From Lactobacillus xujianguonis (lineage in GTDB: Bacteria > Bacillota > Bacilli > Lactobacillales > Lactobacillaceae), in the NCBI RefSeq assembly GCF_004009905.1, contig NZ_ML136874.1, positions 1 to 64,000 of the forward strand: a stretch of 64,000 nucleotides of DNA. Direction: 5' to 3'. Position 1 is the stretch's first letter, and each line of letters begins with the position of its first letter. The position numbers and the translations under genes are program-made. The notes under the pieces were generated by a model that saw only the letters and a program-made list of their open reading frames with translations, made no database searches and was not told where the DNA came from. This document shows positions 26,830 through 36,080 of the stretch, piece by piece.

Positions 26830-27536
26830 TATTGTGTTAACTGCCCATACTTCTGTTTATATTGTGCAACTGTACCGTTATAGGTATACATTGTTACACC
26901 TTTTTCTAATCCACTAACATCTTTAACGCGGCCATCAGTTGTATATTGCCAAAAGGCATACTTTAACTTATCAGGTTGCCGCTTCCCAGTAGCCATAAAC
27001 TGCACACCTGCTGGATAAAACTTACGATAGCGGCTACTTACTGCAACAACAATCTTTTTACCCTGCCATTGCAATAATTGACTAAACCTGCCCATTGACC
27101 GTAAGTAACTTGCATTTCTACTATTAACAGCCGGAGTAATTAAAACCGGTAAGCTACCAGTTTCTAAGCCAACTTTTTTGATAAAAAAGTTATACTGCTG
27201 ATTAGCAGTCGACTCATTACTATAATAAACTTCCGTACCAAAAGCTAATTTTGTTCCTAAAACTTGGTCACGATAGGCTAAATAATTTTCATCAAAATAT
27301 GATCTTCCTTGTGTGCTGCGCAAATAGACAAAAGAAATGCCATTGGCTTGTAACTTATGTAAATCAACATAATCCACATCTTGATTAAGTTCAATACCTA
27401 ACGCACTGGAATTAGAATTACTTGGCTGCGTAGTCTGATGCTTAAAATTGAAAAAACCGATGAAAAGACCAGCAATTGCTAAAACTAGCAAAGTTAAGAT
27501 CATCGGTAAGGTTAATTTATGCCTGAATCTTTTCAT
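26829..27536 (-). CDS. GH25-like (lysozyme-fold) membrane-anchored protein, catalytic residues apparently missing
   Basis: An N-terminal signal anchor (about residues 8-30) is followed by a Ser/Asn-rich linker and a domain with the plan of GH25 muramidases: GIELNQDVDYVDLHKLQANG at the position of GIDVSxxQ, FVYLRSTQGRSYFDENY, then PVLITPAVN where active enzymes have PVLDVE, and FWQYTTDGRV near the end. The usual Asp of strand 1 is Glu here, and the Asp and Glu of the DxE pair are absent. The fold call is fairly safe; enzymatic activity is doubtful. First gene of the operon with the helicase and EIIC. Product 235 residues. Confidence 0.78.
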   Translation of the reverse strand: MKRFRHKLTLPMILTLLVLAIAGLFIGFFNFKHQTTQPSNSNSSALGIELNQDVDYVDLHKLQANGISFVYLRSTQGRSYFDENYLAYRDQVLGTKLAFGTEVYYSNESTANQQYNFFIKKVGLETGSLPVLITPAVNSRNASYLRSMGRFSQLLQWQGKKIVVAVSSRYRKFYPAGVQFMATGKRQPDKLKYAFWQYTTDGRVKDVSGLEKGVTMYTYNGTVAQYKQKYGQLTQ

Positions 27537-27643
27537 CTTGTCCTCCTCAAGATACTATTTTAACCAATCTTTGAAACTATACCAAGCCCTGTTTATCCTG
27601 TATAATGGATTCAATTGTATCCACACTTTTATGAGGTAATTTA

Positions 27644-28966
27644 ATGAACAGACAAATTTCTTTTTTTCAAGCTTTAGCTACAGTAGTTGGCTCAGTGATT
27701 GGCGCCGGTGTCTTTTTCAAGATTGGTACCATTACTGCTCAAACTGGCAGTACCTCAATGACACTTTTCGTCTGGATTCTAGCAGGAATTGTTTCCATTG
27801 CTTCAGGTTTAACTGTTTCTGAAATCGCTGCTAGTTTAAAAATGAACGGTGCCATTAAGTATCTTGATTACACTTATGGTCGCGTCTTCGGCTTCTTATT
27901 TGGCTGGGCACAAATGATTGTTTACTTCCCCGCTCAAATTGGAGCCTTAGCTTCCATCTTTGGCGTTCAATTTGTGTCATTATTTGATATCCCTGCGCGG
28001 TACGCAAATTTAGTAGCCATTCTACTGGTTTTAATTTTACTAGGCATCAATCTAATTGGGACTAAGTTTTCAAGCAAAATGCAATCAGTCATCACCGTTT
28101 TAAAAATCATCCCAATTGCCGTGATTATTCTGTGGGGTTTATTTAATCAAAACCAAATCAGCATTAATCTTTTTCCACTTACGGTCGGCGCAGGACAAAA
28201 CTTCGCTGGCGGATTAAGCCAAGGTTTACTTTCTGCTTTATTTGCCTTTGAAGGTTGGATTGTGGTTACTAATCTAGCTAATGAAGTTAAAAATCCAGAA
28301 AAGGATTTATCACGAGCAATCATTGCTGGCCTTTCAATAATTACCGTCATTTATGTACTGATCAATTATACCTTCCTCACCGTTTTACCACTGCCAGATT
28401 TGGTAAACAACAATAATGCTGCTTTTGAAGCTTCCATGAAATTATTCGGCCAATTCGGAGGTAAACTAGTAACTATCGGTATCTTAATTTCTGTTTATGG
28501 TGCTGTTAATGCCTTTATGTTAACGGGGATGCGAACACCTTATATTTTGGCACAAGACAATTTGCTCCCTTACTCAAATAAAATTGGTAAAGCTAACATT
28601 CATACTGGTGTCCCAGTCATTGGTGCAATCATTGTCGACAGTATTGCGATTATCATGATTTTACTGGGAAACTTTACCGTTTTAACGGATATGTTAGTTT
28701 TTGTCATGTGGACTTTTACAACCATGCTGTCAATTGCCGTTTTCATTTTGCGCAAGCGCGAACCAGAATTAAAGCGGCCCTTTAAGGTTCCTTGGTATCC
28801 GGTAATTCCATTAGTGTCAATTGTTGGTGGAATCTTTATTATCGTCTCAACAATTATTAACCAATTTTTCTTATCATTGATTGGAATTGGCTTAACTATT
28901 TTGGGTTTACCAATTTACTATTACAAGCAGAAACAAAACGCTAAAAATCATAATTTGATGAACTAA
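27644..28966 (+). CDS. Amino acid permease, APC superfamily (SteT/LAT-like)
   Basis: Twelve hydrophobic segments, with the APC substrate-binding loop VVGSVIGAGVFFKIG in the first and FAFEGWIVVTNLANEVKNPEKDLSRAI near residue 205 in the sixth, match the L-amino acid transporter branch that includes the Ser/Thr exchanger SteT. The 440-residue length is typical. ATGAGGTAAT lies upstream of the ATG. The gene stands alone and ends in a hairpin. Substrate is inferred only at the level of an amino acid. Confidence 0.9.
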   Translation: MNRQISFFQALATVVGSVIGAGVFFKIGTITAQTGSTSMTLFVWILAGIVSIASGLTVSEIAASLKMNGAIKYLDYTYGRVFGFLFGWAQMIVYFPAQIGALASIFGVQFVSLFDIPARYANLVAILLVLILLGINLIGTKFSSKMQSVITVLKIIPIAVIILWGLFNQNQISINLFPLTVGAGQNFAGGLSQGLLSALFAFEGWIVVTNLANEVKNPEKDLSRAIIAGLSIITVIYVLINYTFLTVLPLPDLVNNNNAAFEASMKLFGQFGGKLVTIGILISVYGAVNAFMLTGMRTPYILAQDNLLPYSNKIGKANIHTGVPVIGAIIVDSIAIIMILLGNFTVLTDMLVFVMWTFTTMLSIAVFILRKREPELKRPFKVPWYPVIPLVSIVGGIFIIVSTIINQFFLSLIGIGLTILGLPIYYYKQKQNAKNHNLMN

Positions 28967-28970
28967 AAGA

Positions 28971-29015
28971 AGAGTGAGTGGTCAGAAACAGAAGTTTCTT
29001 TCCACTCACTTTTTT
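28971..29015 (+). terminator. Terminator after the amino acid permease gene
   Basis: GAGTGAGTGG and CCACTCACTT form the outer stem with an inner AAACAGAAGTTT stem, followed by TTTTTT. Confidence 0.85.
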
Positions 29016-29018
29016 CGT

Positions 29019-29474
29019 TTAAAAATGTAAATTAAAGAGCGTGACTACTAAATACGTCATCCCACTCGCAATCACAGGGCCGGCCGCAATCCCTTTAAAG
29101 GCTACTACCCCGATAATTGTTCCTAAGACCAAAGCAATTGTAACTTGCGGCACAGCAGCTAATTGATCAACACCATATTTAGACAAAATAGCAACGGCAA
29201 TTCCGGCAGCTACAGCTACCCAACCAGCTGGACTTTTAAAAGCCTTAATTAAGTCATTAAAGCCAATCCGTCCTGTCGCAATTGGAATTAAAATTGCAAC
29301 CGAAATTACAGTCACACCCCAATTAATACCCTTGGCTTCAATCACTGGTAACCATTTACTAGCAAATGGTAATAATTTTAAGACCATCACTACCCCAGTA
29401 GCGATAATTAATGACATATTATGTCCTACTAAGGCTACAACTAAAATTAATGCTAAGAATAACCAACTTTCCAT
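29019..29474 (-). CDS. DUF441 family membrane protein
   Basis: Five hydrophobic segments almost fill the 151 residues. The repeated pattern with [20 protein letters not shown] and [21 protein letters not shown] is that of DUF441 (YeaL/YtwI-like) proteins. The family function is unknown; small hydrophobic transporters are one guess. The gene stands alone between convergent and tandem neighbours. Confidence 0.85.
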   Translation of the reverse strand: MESWLFLALILVVALVGHNMSLIIATGVVMVLKLLPFASKWLPVIEAKGINWGVTVISVAILIPIATGRIGFNDLIKAFKSPAGWVAVAAGIAVAILSKYGVDQLAAVPQVTIALVLGTIIGVVAFKGIAAGPVIASGMTYLVVTLFNLHF

Positions 29475-29564
29475 ACAGTTCTACTCCCACTAAAAAAAGA
29501 TTAACTATTATTCTAGGATAACAATTAATCTTTTTAAAACCAAATATTCAAACTGAAAAGTATG

Positions 29565-31946
29565 TTACCAGTTGTAGTCAGTCTGATCTTTTCTGCCTAA
29601 ACCTGTTGCCTGATCAAGCAGAATTCTTTGCTCATAATGAGCTACATTCTTCTTAGTTGCTTTAACCATGTCAGGGTTGACTGAAACATAATCAATTCCA
29701 CTTCTTACCAAAAACTCAGTAAATTCTGGATACTCAGAAGGAGCTTGTCCGCAAATGGAAACAGTCTTTCCGTCTTGATGAGCGACCTTGATTAAGTGCC
29801 GAATTGCTCTTTTTACCGCTAAGTTTCTTTCGTCAAATAAATGCGAAATTCCATCATTATTACGGTCACATCCCAGCAAGAGCATCGTTAAATCATTAGA
29901 ACCAATTGAATAGCCATCAATATATTGATTAAATTGATCAGCTAGAATGATATTGGCAGGAATTTCAGCCATCATATAAACCTTAAAGTCAACACTTCTT
30001 ACTAAGCCTTCAGCACGCATAATTTCCGTTACCTTACGTGCTTCTTCAATCGTGCGACAGAATGGAATCATAACATTTAAATTCTTTAAACCAAATTCTT
30101 GGCGAACCTTTTTAACCGCTGCTAATTCCAACTTAAAGGCTTCAATATATTTTGGATCATAATACCGTGAAGCACCACGCCAGCCTAGAAGGTCAGCAGG
30201 TTCATGTGGCTCATATTTATCCCCGCCTTTAAGATTACGATATTCACCGGACTTGAAGTCTGAGAAACGTAAGACTACTAGTCTTGGTGCCATTGCGCGA
30301 GCAACCTTACCAATACCATTTGCTAATTCATTGACCACTCTTTCTGGATGTCCGGTTTCTATTAAATAAAGTGGGTGTTGATGAATATAGGTTGTCCATA
30401 AGAATTCTTCCCGCATTAATCCAACACCGTCTGCAGGTAAACTAGCATACTTTTCTGCTAAATCGGGATCACCTAAGTTCATCATAATGCCAGTTGCCGT
30501 TGGTGGATAATATTCAACTACTTCTGAACTAGTCTTATTAACCGGCTGCTTTTTTACTACCTTTTCAACTACACCAGCATAAACCACACCATTCTTAGCA
30601 TCAACGGTTACTACTTCATTATTCTTTAAAGCTTTAGTTGCTGCTAAGCCGCGACTAACTGTTCCTACTAAACATGGAATCTGCATTTCTCTTGAGACAA
30701 TTGCTGCATGACAGGTCATCTCACCATTATTGGTAATATTCGCTGCTGCTTTTTTCATCGCAGGAACCCAATCAGGAGAAGTCATTAAAGTAACTAGAAT
30801 TTCGCCCGGTTTAAACTCATTAATATCCTTTGGATCATCAATAATGTGAACCTTCCCTGAAGCTACACCAGGGGAAGCTGGTAAACCTTTTAATAATACT
30901 TTTTGTTCTGACGTCATTTCAATTTCTCCTTGTTCAGTAGCTTGCGTTTTCTTCTTACGTGACCAAACTGTCTCAGGTCGCGCCTGTACTAACCATAATT
31001 TATTATCCTGATCTAGCGACCACTCCATATCCATATAGCAGCCATAATGCTTTTCAATTTCTTTGGCATATCCTGCCAATTCAACAATTTGAGCATCGGT
31101 TAACACTGGAGCTTCAACGCGCTCATCATCAACTTTCTGTTGAATCGTTCCTCCTGAAGGCAAACGGACTAATTCAATTTCTTTTTTGGTAATGGTTTTA
31201 TCAGTGATTTTCATGGTATTCTTGTCAATCACATAATTGTCTGGAGTAACGGTTCCAGAAACGATATATTCACCAAGACCCCAGGAGCCTTCAATCATTA
31301 CCTTCGTATCGTCCCCATTAGCCACATTAACAGTAAACATTACTCCCGCTGCCTTTGAAAAGGCCATCATCTGAATGGCTGCCGACAAAGCTACTTTTTC
31401 TTGAGGGAAATTTTGCTTAATCCGATAGTAAGTTGCTCGATCTGTAAATAGTGAGGCATAACATTCCTGTACTTTTTGCAAAACTTGTTCTCTAGCATGA
31501 ACATTGAGATATGTATCCTGTTCCCCAGCAAAACTAGCATCAGGCAAATCCTCGGCTGTAGCGCTTGATCTAACTGCCACAAACGGTTCGTTTTGCCGCA
31601 TCCGCTGAGCCAATTCATCATAAGCACAACCAATATCAAGTGCTAAATCCTCTGGCATTGGTGCACTAATCATTAACTTTCTGATTTTTGAACAAATATA
31701 ATGTAATTCCTCTGAGTTTTCTGGATCCTTTAAATCAGCCAGTAATTTATCAATATTTTGATTAAGATTGGAATAATTCATAAAATGTCGATAAGCAGTG
31801 GCTGTAGTTGCGAATCCATACGGTACTGGCACATTGGTTTCAGAAGTTAATTCGCCTAAAGAAGAGGATTTTCCTCCTACCAAATCAACATCATCACGAT
31901 GTAATTCATCAAACCATAAAATATAACTCTGTTTGTTTGCGTTCAT
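29565..31946 (-). CDS. ppsA: Phosphoenolpyruvate synthase
   Basis: PEP synthase makes PEP, AMP and phosphate from pyruvate and ATP, bypassing pyruvate kinase. Domain order is clear: ATP-grasp domain with LVGGKSSSLGEL near residue 22 and VRSSATAEDLPDASFAGEQDT near 125; the swivelling domain with the phosphohistidine in GEMTCHAAIVSREM near 415; and the PEP-binding barrel with GSNDLTMLLLGCDR and SICGQAPSEYPE near the end. The 793 residues are normal. It is not a fused PPDK, since the N-terminus is of the PpsA type. The phosphatase gene just upstream is on the same strand and could be in the same unit. Confidence 0.95.
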   Translation of the reverse strand: MNANKQSYILWFDELHRDDVDLVGGKSSSLGELTSETNVPVPYGFATTATAYRHFMNYSNLNQNIDKLLADLKDPENSEELHYICSKIRKLMISAPMPEDLALDIGCAYDELAQRMRQNEPFVAVRSSATAEDLPDASFAGEQDTYLNVHAREQVLQKVQECYASLFTDRATYYRIKQNFPQEKVALSAAIQMMAFSKAAGVMFTVNVANGDDTKVMIEGSWGLGEYIVSGTVTPDNYVIDKNTMKITDKTITKKEIELVRLPSGGTIQQKVDDERVEAPVLTDAQIVELAGYAKEIEKHYGCYMDMEWSLDQDNKLWLVQARPETVWSRKKKTQATEQGEIEMTSEQKVLLKGLPASPGVASGKVHIIDDPKDINEFKPGEILVTLMTSPDWVPAMKKAAANITNNGEMTCHAAIVSREMQIPCLVGTVSRGLAATKALKNNEVVTVDAKNGVVYAGVVEKVVKKQPVNKTSSEVVEYYPPTATGIMMNLGDPDLAEKYASLPADGVGLMREEFLWTTYIHQHPLYLIETGHPERVVNELANGIGKVARAMAPRLVVLRFSDFKSGEYRNLKGGDKYEPHEPADLLGWRGASRYYDPKYIEAFKLELAAVKKVRQEFGLKNLNVMIPFCRTIEEARKVTEIMRAEGLVRSVDFKVYMMAEIPANIILADQFNQYIDGYSIGSNDLTMLLLGCDRNNDGISHLFDERNLAVKRAIRHLIKVAHQDGKTVSICGQAPSEYPEFTEFLVRSGIDYVSVNPDMVKATKKNVAHYEQRILLDQATGLGRKDQTDYNW

Positions 31947-32026
31947 TTTGATCTCTTTTCTTTAATTACCGGACAAAAGCATTTGGTATTTTTTCTGACT
32001 TCAAGTTAGGATTTAATACGACATCT

Positions 32027-32581
32027 TTAGCTGGGGGCAACATAGTTAATAAATTTCAATTGATCATCAATTGCTGTCATTTTTACGACACCGCAATTGT
32101 CATATTCCTTAAATTTCGGATTTACTGCTTGAGTAAACAATCTCAGCGCTGTCCCATGACCTACCACCAAGATTGTGTCATGGTTACGAGTGGTATCAAT
32201 AATTTGGGTAATTGCTTTTTCCATTCGCTGTTCAACACAAGTATCTGCCTCCATCGCAGCGTTAATCCTACTAAATCCACGACGCCAAGGTAACATGAAT
32301 TCATCTTGTCCCTCATATTCACCATGAGATTTTTCATGCAAGTCATATAGCCTAGTGTATGGCATTTGGTGATTAGTAATAATTTCTAAAGTCGAACTAG
32401 CTCTTTCTTGCGTTGAACAAAAAGCCGCATCAAAGTTAATTCCTTCTTGTAAAAAATATTGGCGAACGGCTTGTGCTTGCGCTTTTCCTAAAGCAGTAAG
32501 TGGCGAATCACAAGTCCCTTGAATCTTATGATGAACATTAAACAAGGTCTGTCCATGACGCACTAGATATATTGTTCTCAT
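32027..32581 (-). CDS. Histidine phosphatase family protein (phosphoglycerate mutase-like)
   Basis: The RHG motif (LVRHGQTLFN, His9 as the phosphorylated residue), the second catalytic stretch LHEKSHGEYEGQDE, and VVGHGTALRL with the second His define the family. At 184 residues it is too short for a standard dPGM and lacks its signature, so a small-molecule phosphatase is more likely. It lies 80 bases upstream of ppsA on the same strand. Confidence 0.88.
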   Translation of the reverse strand: MRTIYLVRHGQTLFNVHHKIQGTCDSPLTALGKAQAQAVRQYFLQEGINFDAAFCSTQERASSTLEIITNHQMPYTRLYDLHEKSHGEYEGQDEFMLPWRRGFSRINAAMEADTCVEQRMEKAITQIIDTTRNHDTILVVGHGTALRLFTQAVNPKFKEYDNCGVVKMTAIDDQLKFINYVAPS

Positions 32582-32900
32582 TAGTTTGCATTCCTGCTTT
32601 CCCTCTAAATCAATCTATCTTGTGAACGCCTGAAGCATACCGCATAATACATAAAATCGCTTAACGTCATGTATGAGTAATATTTATCAATATATACCAA
32701 TTTTGTGATTTAAATCAAAAAGACTTTGGTCAGTTTCTAAAGAACCGCCTTGTCTCAGTCTTTTCGCCATGTGCACGAATAGACATAGTTGGACCGGTTT
32801 ATTTTTGGCAGTTATTGGAAAATTAAGATCAAATGATATTTTTGACTTTTTAGGAAATTAATCTCATTCTTTTAAAACTATCTTTAAGTTAGTGTTTTTT
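32582..32900 (-). other. Gene-free 320-base stretch with possible remnant coding frames
   Basis: Neither strand has a long open frame. On the minus strand one frame stays open for about 57 codons up to TGA at 32687-32689 and includes a 27-codon ATG frame (MAKRLRQGGSLETDQSLFDL...). An overlapping frame reads MSIRAHGEKTETRRFFRN and stops. No good ribosome binding site is seen for either. This could be a decayed gene, part of a dispersed repeat, or the promoter region of the phosphatase gene with chance frames. Confidence 0.3.
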
Positions 32901-32941
32901 AAACAAAAAAGAAGAATTTGGCAAAATTACCAAATTCTTCT
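32901..32941 (-). terminator. Terminator after hpt
   Basis: GAAGAATTTGG and CCAAATTCTTC (32911-32940) flank an eight-base loop, followed on the minus strand by TTTTTTGTTT. Confidence 0.85.
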
Positions 32942-32965
32942 CCAATTCTTATTGCTTATTAATGC

Positions 32966-33535
32966 TTATTTATTAACGTACTTTTGAATTACTTCTGGCT
33001 TTAATACTCCAACATAAGGGATATTACGATACATGTTCAAGAAGTCCAAGCCAAAGCCAACTACAAATTCATTGCCAACTTTTGACCCATAATAATCAAC
33101 ATCAACGTCAACTTCACGACAAGCTTCTTTATTAAGCATCGCACAGCACTTAACGCTCTTTGCACCACGCTTTTTGATTAAGTCCTTCATAAACTTTAAA
33201 GTCAAACCAGTATCAACGATATCTTCAACGATTAATACGTCACGATCCTTAACATCGGCTGACATATCAGTGACAACTTTAATCTTTCCAGTTGATTCAA
33301 AACCATCGCCATAACTAGAAACATCTAAAAAGTCCAATTGATGTGCTACATCCATTTGTCTAGTTAAATCCGTTAAAAAGTAAATTGCACCTTTCAAAGC
33401 ACCGACAACCAAAGGACGCTTTCCTGCATAATCTTCAGTTAATTGCTTACCTAAACGGACACACATTTCGTGAATATCATCTTCAGAAAACAACTTGTGA
33501 TCAATAATATCGTTAATCTTGTCGCCTTTAACCAT
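32966..33535 (-). CDS. hpt: Hypoxanthine phosphoribosyltransferase
   Basis: The enzyme salvages hypoxanthine or guanine with PRPP. The PRPP-binding signature VLIVEDIVDTGLTL near residue 100 and the flanking SSYGDGFESTGKI flexible loop are typical, as is the C-terminal YRNIPYVGVLKPEV. At 189 residues it is the usual bacterial length. It is a single-gene unit here rather than being in the tilS-hpt-ftsH cluster common in Firmicutes. A second, diverged HPRT-like gene lies at 62860. Confidence 0.94.
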   Translation of the reverse strand: MVKGDKINDIIDHKLFSEDDIHEMCVRLGKQLTEDYAGKRPLVVGALKGAIYFLTDLTRQMDVAHQLDFLDVSSYGDGFESTGKIKVVTDMSADVKDRDVLIVEDIVDTGLTLKFMKDLIKKRGAKSVKCCAMLNKEACREVDVDVDYYGSKVGNEFVVGFGLDFLNMYRNIPYVGVLKPEVIQKYVNK

Positions 33536-33601
33536 TTATCTACCCTTCAATTTACTAAATATAATAATCTCTTTAATAAAGGAAATTATAACATCTTTAA
33601 A

Positions 33602-33628
33602 TAAAAAAGCGCCTTAATAACGCTTTCT
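33602..33628 (-). terminator. Terminator after the tlyC-like gene
   Basis: AAAGCG and CGCTTT flank a nine-base loop; on the minus strand a TTTTTTAT run follows. Confidence 0.7.
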
Positions 33629-33632
33629 TTTA

Positions 33633-35000
33633 CTACTTATCTTTTTCATCAACACTAGCCAATTCTTTTTGCTTACTTGGCTTAACAATAAACCAACGCA
33701 TAAAGCCTTGCTCAATGCTGTCTAACTTAAACTCATAACCTTCAAGTTCAACAGTTTCATCCTTCTTCAAATCAGGATAATGTTCCATCATATACCCACC
33801 AATCGTGATAATATCACTGTCTTGGAAGGCCTTGAGATCGGCATGGAAGTAACGTTCAAAGTCATACAAAGTAGTTTTACCAGAGACATGAACATTGCCC
33901 TCTTTATCTTTGATAATATAGTCATCAGAAACATCATCGATCTCATCTTTAACTGAACCGAAGAGCTCTTCATAAATATCTTTATCAGTTACAATACCAC
34001 TCGTACCACCGTATTCATCAACAACCAACACAATTGGCGTGTGCTTTTTGATCATCAAATGCAAAATATCTTGAATTGGCATTGACTCTGGAACAGTAAT
34101 AATTGTCCGAATAATTCTGGTTACTGGCACGGTTTTATCAAGCTGAACTTGTTGAACTACGTCATAAGCATAGACATAACCGACAACGTCATCTTTATTA
34201 TGATCACGAACCACTGGGAAACGGCTGAAGCCTTCGTTCAGATACATCTTTAAAGCTTCTTCAACACTATCAGTTGAGTCAAGCACCGTTAATTGCGTTC
34301 GATCAGTCATAATATCCTTAGCAACTTTATCGTTTAACTCAAAGGCCCGCTCCATATAAGTTAAATCATACTTATCAAGAGAACCACCATGAACTGCGTT
34401 TCTTGATAATTTAATAATTTCTGACTGAGAATAAATTTGATTCTCTTCATCAGCTGATTGGAAGCCCAATAACTTTAATAAGCCATTAGAGCTACTATTT
34501 AAGAGCCAAACAAATGGATAAACTAAGGTATGAAACCATTGCAGTGGTGTGATAATCCCCATCAGGATTTTAACTGGCATATCAATAGCAATATTCTTAG
34601 GCACAATTTCAGTGACTACCACTTCTAAATAAGTCAATAAAATCAAGCCTAGAATCGCACTCACTGATTTAACCAACGATGGATTCATCGGAGTTAAATT
34701 GAACAGCTTTTGTAAAAGTGCCGCAAAGGTATCAGCTGAGAACCAACCCAAAATGGCACCAACTAAAGTTGTTCCCACCTGTGTAGTGGACAAATATTCA
34801 TTTAAATTATGCACCATGTGCAAGCCGCGCTTTAGCTTTTTTTGATTGCCTTGACCATTGGCTAGCATATCTTCTAATTGACTAGCACGAGTTTGCACCA
34901 AAGCAAATTCGGCAGCTACGAAGAATGCCGCAAAGACAAAAATAACTAAAGTGGCAACTAAATTTTCTATTATTTCAGGATCACTCAAAGTTATTGTCAC
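33633..35000 (-). CDS. Hemolysin family protein (DUF21-CBS-CorC)
   Basis: An N-terminal DUF21 membrane domain of three to four segments (about residues 10-180) is followed by two CBS domains (DIMTDRTQLTVLD near 233 and IVLVVDEYGGTSGIVTDKDIYEELFG near 325) and a CorC_HlyC domain. In Bacillus and Staphylococcus relatives (MpfA/YhdP) act in Mg2+ homeostasis, so an ion role is likelier than haemolysis. It is the full-length counterpart of the shorter gene at 10165. Product 455 residues; single-gene unit. Confidence 0.88.
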   Translation of the reverse strand: MTITLSDPEIIENLVATLVIFVFAAFFVAAEFALVQTRASQLEDMLANGQGNQKKLKRGLHMVHNLNEYLSTTQVGTTLVGAILGWFSADTFAALLQKLFNLTPMNPSLVKSVSAILGLILLTYLEVVVTEIVPKNIAIDMPVKILMGIITPLQWFHTLVYPFVWLLNSSSNGLLKLLGFQSADEENQIYSQSEIIKLSRNAVHGGSLDKYDLTYMERAFELNDKVAKDIMTDRTQLTVLDSTDSVEEALKMYLNEGFSRFPVVRDHNKDDVVGYVYAYDVVQQVQLDKTVPVTRIIRTIITVPESMPIQDILHLMIKKHTPIVLVVDEYGGTSGIVTDKDIYEELFGSVKDEIDDVSDDYIIKDKEGNVHVSGKTTLYDFERYFHADLKAFQDSDIITIGGYMMEHYPDLKKDETVELEGYEFKLDSIEQGFMRWFIVKPSKQKELASVDEKDK

Positions 35001-35058
35001 CTTTTTATTAATCTCTTAAGTTTGTTTACATCCCTTATTCTACCATTCTTAAACTCTT

Positions 35059-35715
35059 TTATTTGATTAACTTGTAAATCTTTTCAAGTGGTAAACGTGG
35101 TGGGAAAAACTTCGGATCATTAACTTCAGCGCCGCGATCTTTATAGCCGACAGCAATGCCCATGCTGATTGCTTCTGTTTCGGGAATGCCCGCATATTGA
35201 TGGATAACATCAGGATATGAAACTAAAGAATGCGCAGGCATCACATGCAATTCATGATTAATAGCACATAACATTAAGCTTTGTGCAAAAATCCCTAAAT
35301 CAAATACAGACCAAGCTGGAGATTTCTTTGGAATCGTCAAATAATAAATTGCTGGCGCATTAAACATTTCATTGTTTGACTTATTGAAGAGTTCCATTTT
35401 ATTTCTAAAGAAATAAGTTTGTGACGCACCCATTGTTGCCATATTTTGACTTGGAAAAGTATCCCAATTCAAAGATAACATTGAGGCAAAATCTTCGTTA
35501 GCCTCTTCACCTGCTTTAGCTTTTTCTTTAAAGCTGGCTTTAATCTTGCTTAAGCTATCGCCAGTAACTGCATAAACTCGCCATGGTTGTGAATTAAGTA
35601 AGGATGGTGAATGTTGTGCTTCTTTGACGATTTCTTCTAAGACTCGATCCAACACTTTGCGATTAGTGAAGCGACGGGTAGCTCTTTCACTTTCATATAC
35701 TTCATTAAATCTCAT
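35059..35715 (-). CDS. Nitroreductase family protein
   Basis: A flavin (FMN) oxidoreductase of the NfsA/NfnB-like family: RATRRFTNRKV near the start, the AQHSPSLLNSQPWRVYAV phosphate-binding segment near residue 33, and DLGIFAQSLMLCAI near 150. The 218 residues are typical. Physiological substrates are not known for most members. It lies about 90 bases downstream of a two-gene patatin unit on the same strand. Confidence 0.9.
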   Translation of the reverse strand: MRFNEVYESERATRRFTNRKVLDRVLEEIVKEAQHSPSLLNSQPWRVYAVTGDSLSKIKASFKEKAKAGEEANEDFASMLSLNWDTFPSQNMATMGASQTYFFRNKMELFNKSNNEMFNAPAIYYLTIPKKSPAWSVFDLGIFAQSLMLCAINHELHVMPAHSLVSYPDVIHQYAGIPETEAISMGIAVGYKDRGAEVNDPKFFPPRLPLEKIYKLIK

Positions 35716-35808
35716 TACTTATTCTTCCTTTATTTGATAAATTTTAACTCATAATTCTTTTCAATATTTATTATAAAGAAAATCCTTTAAGAAGGTGGAA
35801 ATAACCTC

Positions 35809-36072
35809 TTATTTTGTCTTATTTTTTTCTTCAGCAGCCTTTTTGGCCTTTTCATTTTGCCTAAAAGCTAAATCATTTTTATGCATTGTAACTAAGGCAG
35901 TAATTGTCAATTCTAATCCGCCAAGACATAGCAATAATAAGCCCAATGGGAACAAGAAGAAAAAGTGTGGATTTTCTTTTAGTGGGGCCATAATTCCCCA
36001 ACATAAAATTCCAACTACCATTAAGACTAAACCGACAACAACTGTTTTAGTACTTGGACGATAATTCTTCAT
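35809..36072 (-). CDS. Small two-segment membrane protein (87 aa)
   Basis: Two hydrophobic segments (about residues 11-30 and 38-61) are followed by a charged, lysine-rich tail of about 25 residues. No family is recognised. AGGAAAG lies a few bases before the ATG, and the start is eight bases after the patatin stop, so the pair is co-transcribed. An antisense open frame of similar length on the plus strand is rejected because it lacks a ribosome binding site. Confidence 0.7.
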   Translation of the reverse strand: MKNYRPSTKTVVVGLVLMVVGILCWGIMAPLKENPHFFFLFPLGLLLLCLGGLELTITALVTMHKNDLAFRQNEKAKKAAEEKNKTK

Positions 36073-36080
36073 TACTTTCC

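Noticed and set aside
35795-36064. Plus-strand frame opposite the small membrane protein at 35809
   Set aside because: The minus-strand frame has a ribosome binding site, lies eight bases after patatin and has clear membrane segments; the plus-strand one has none of these.
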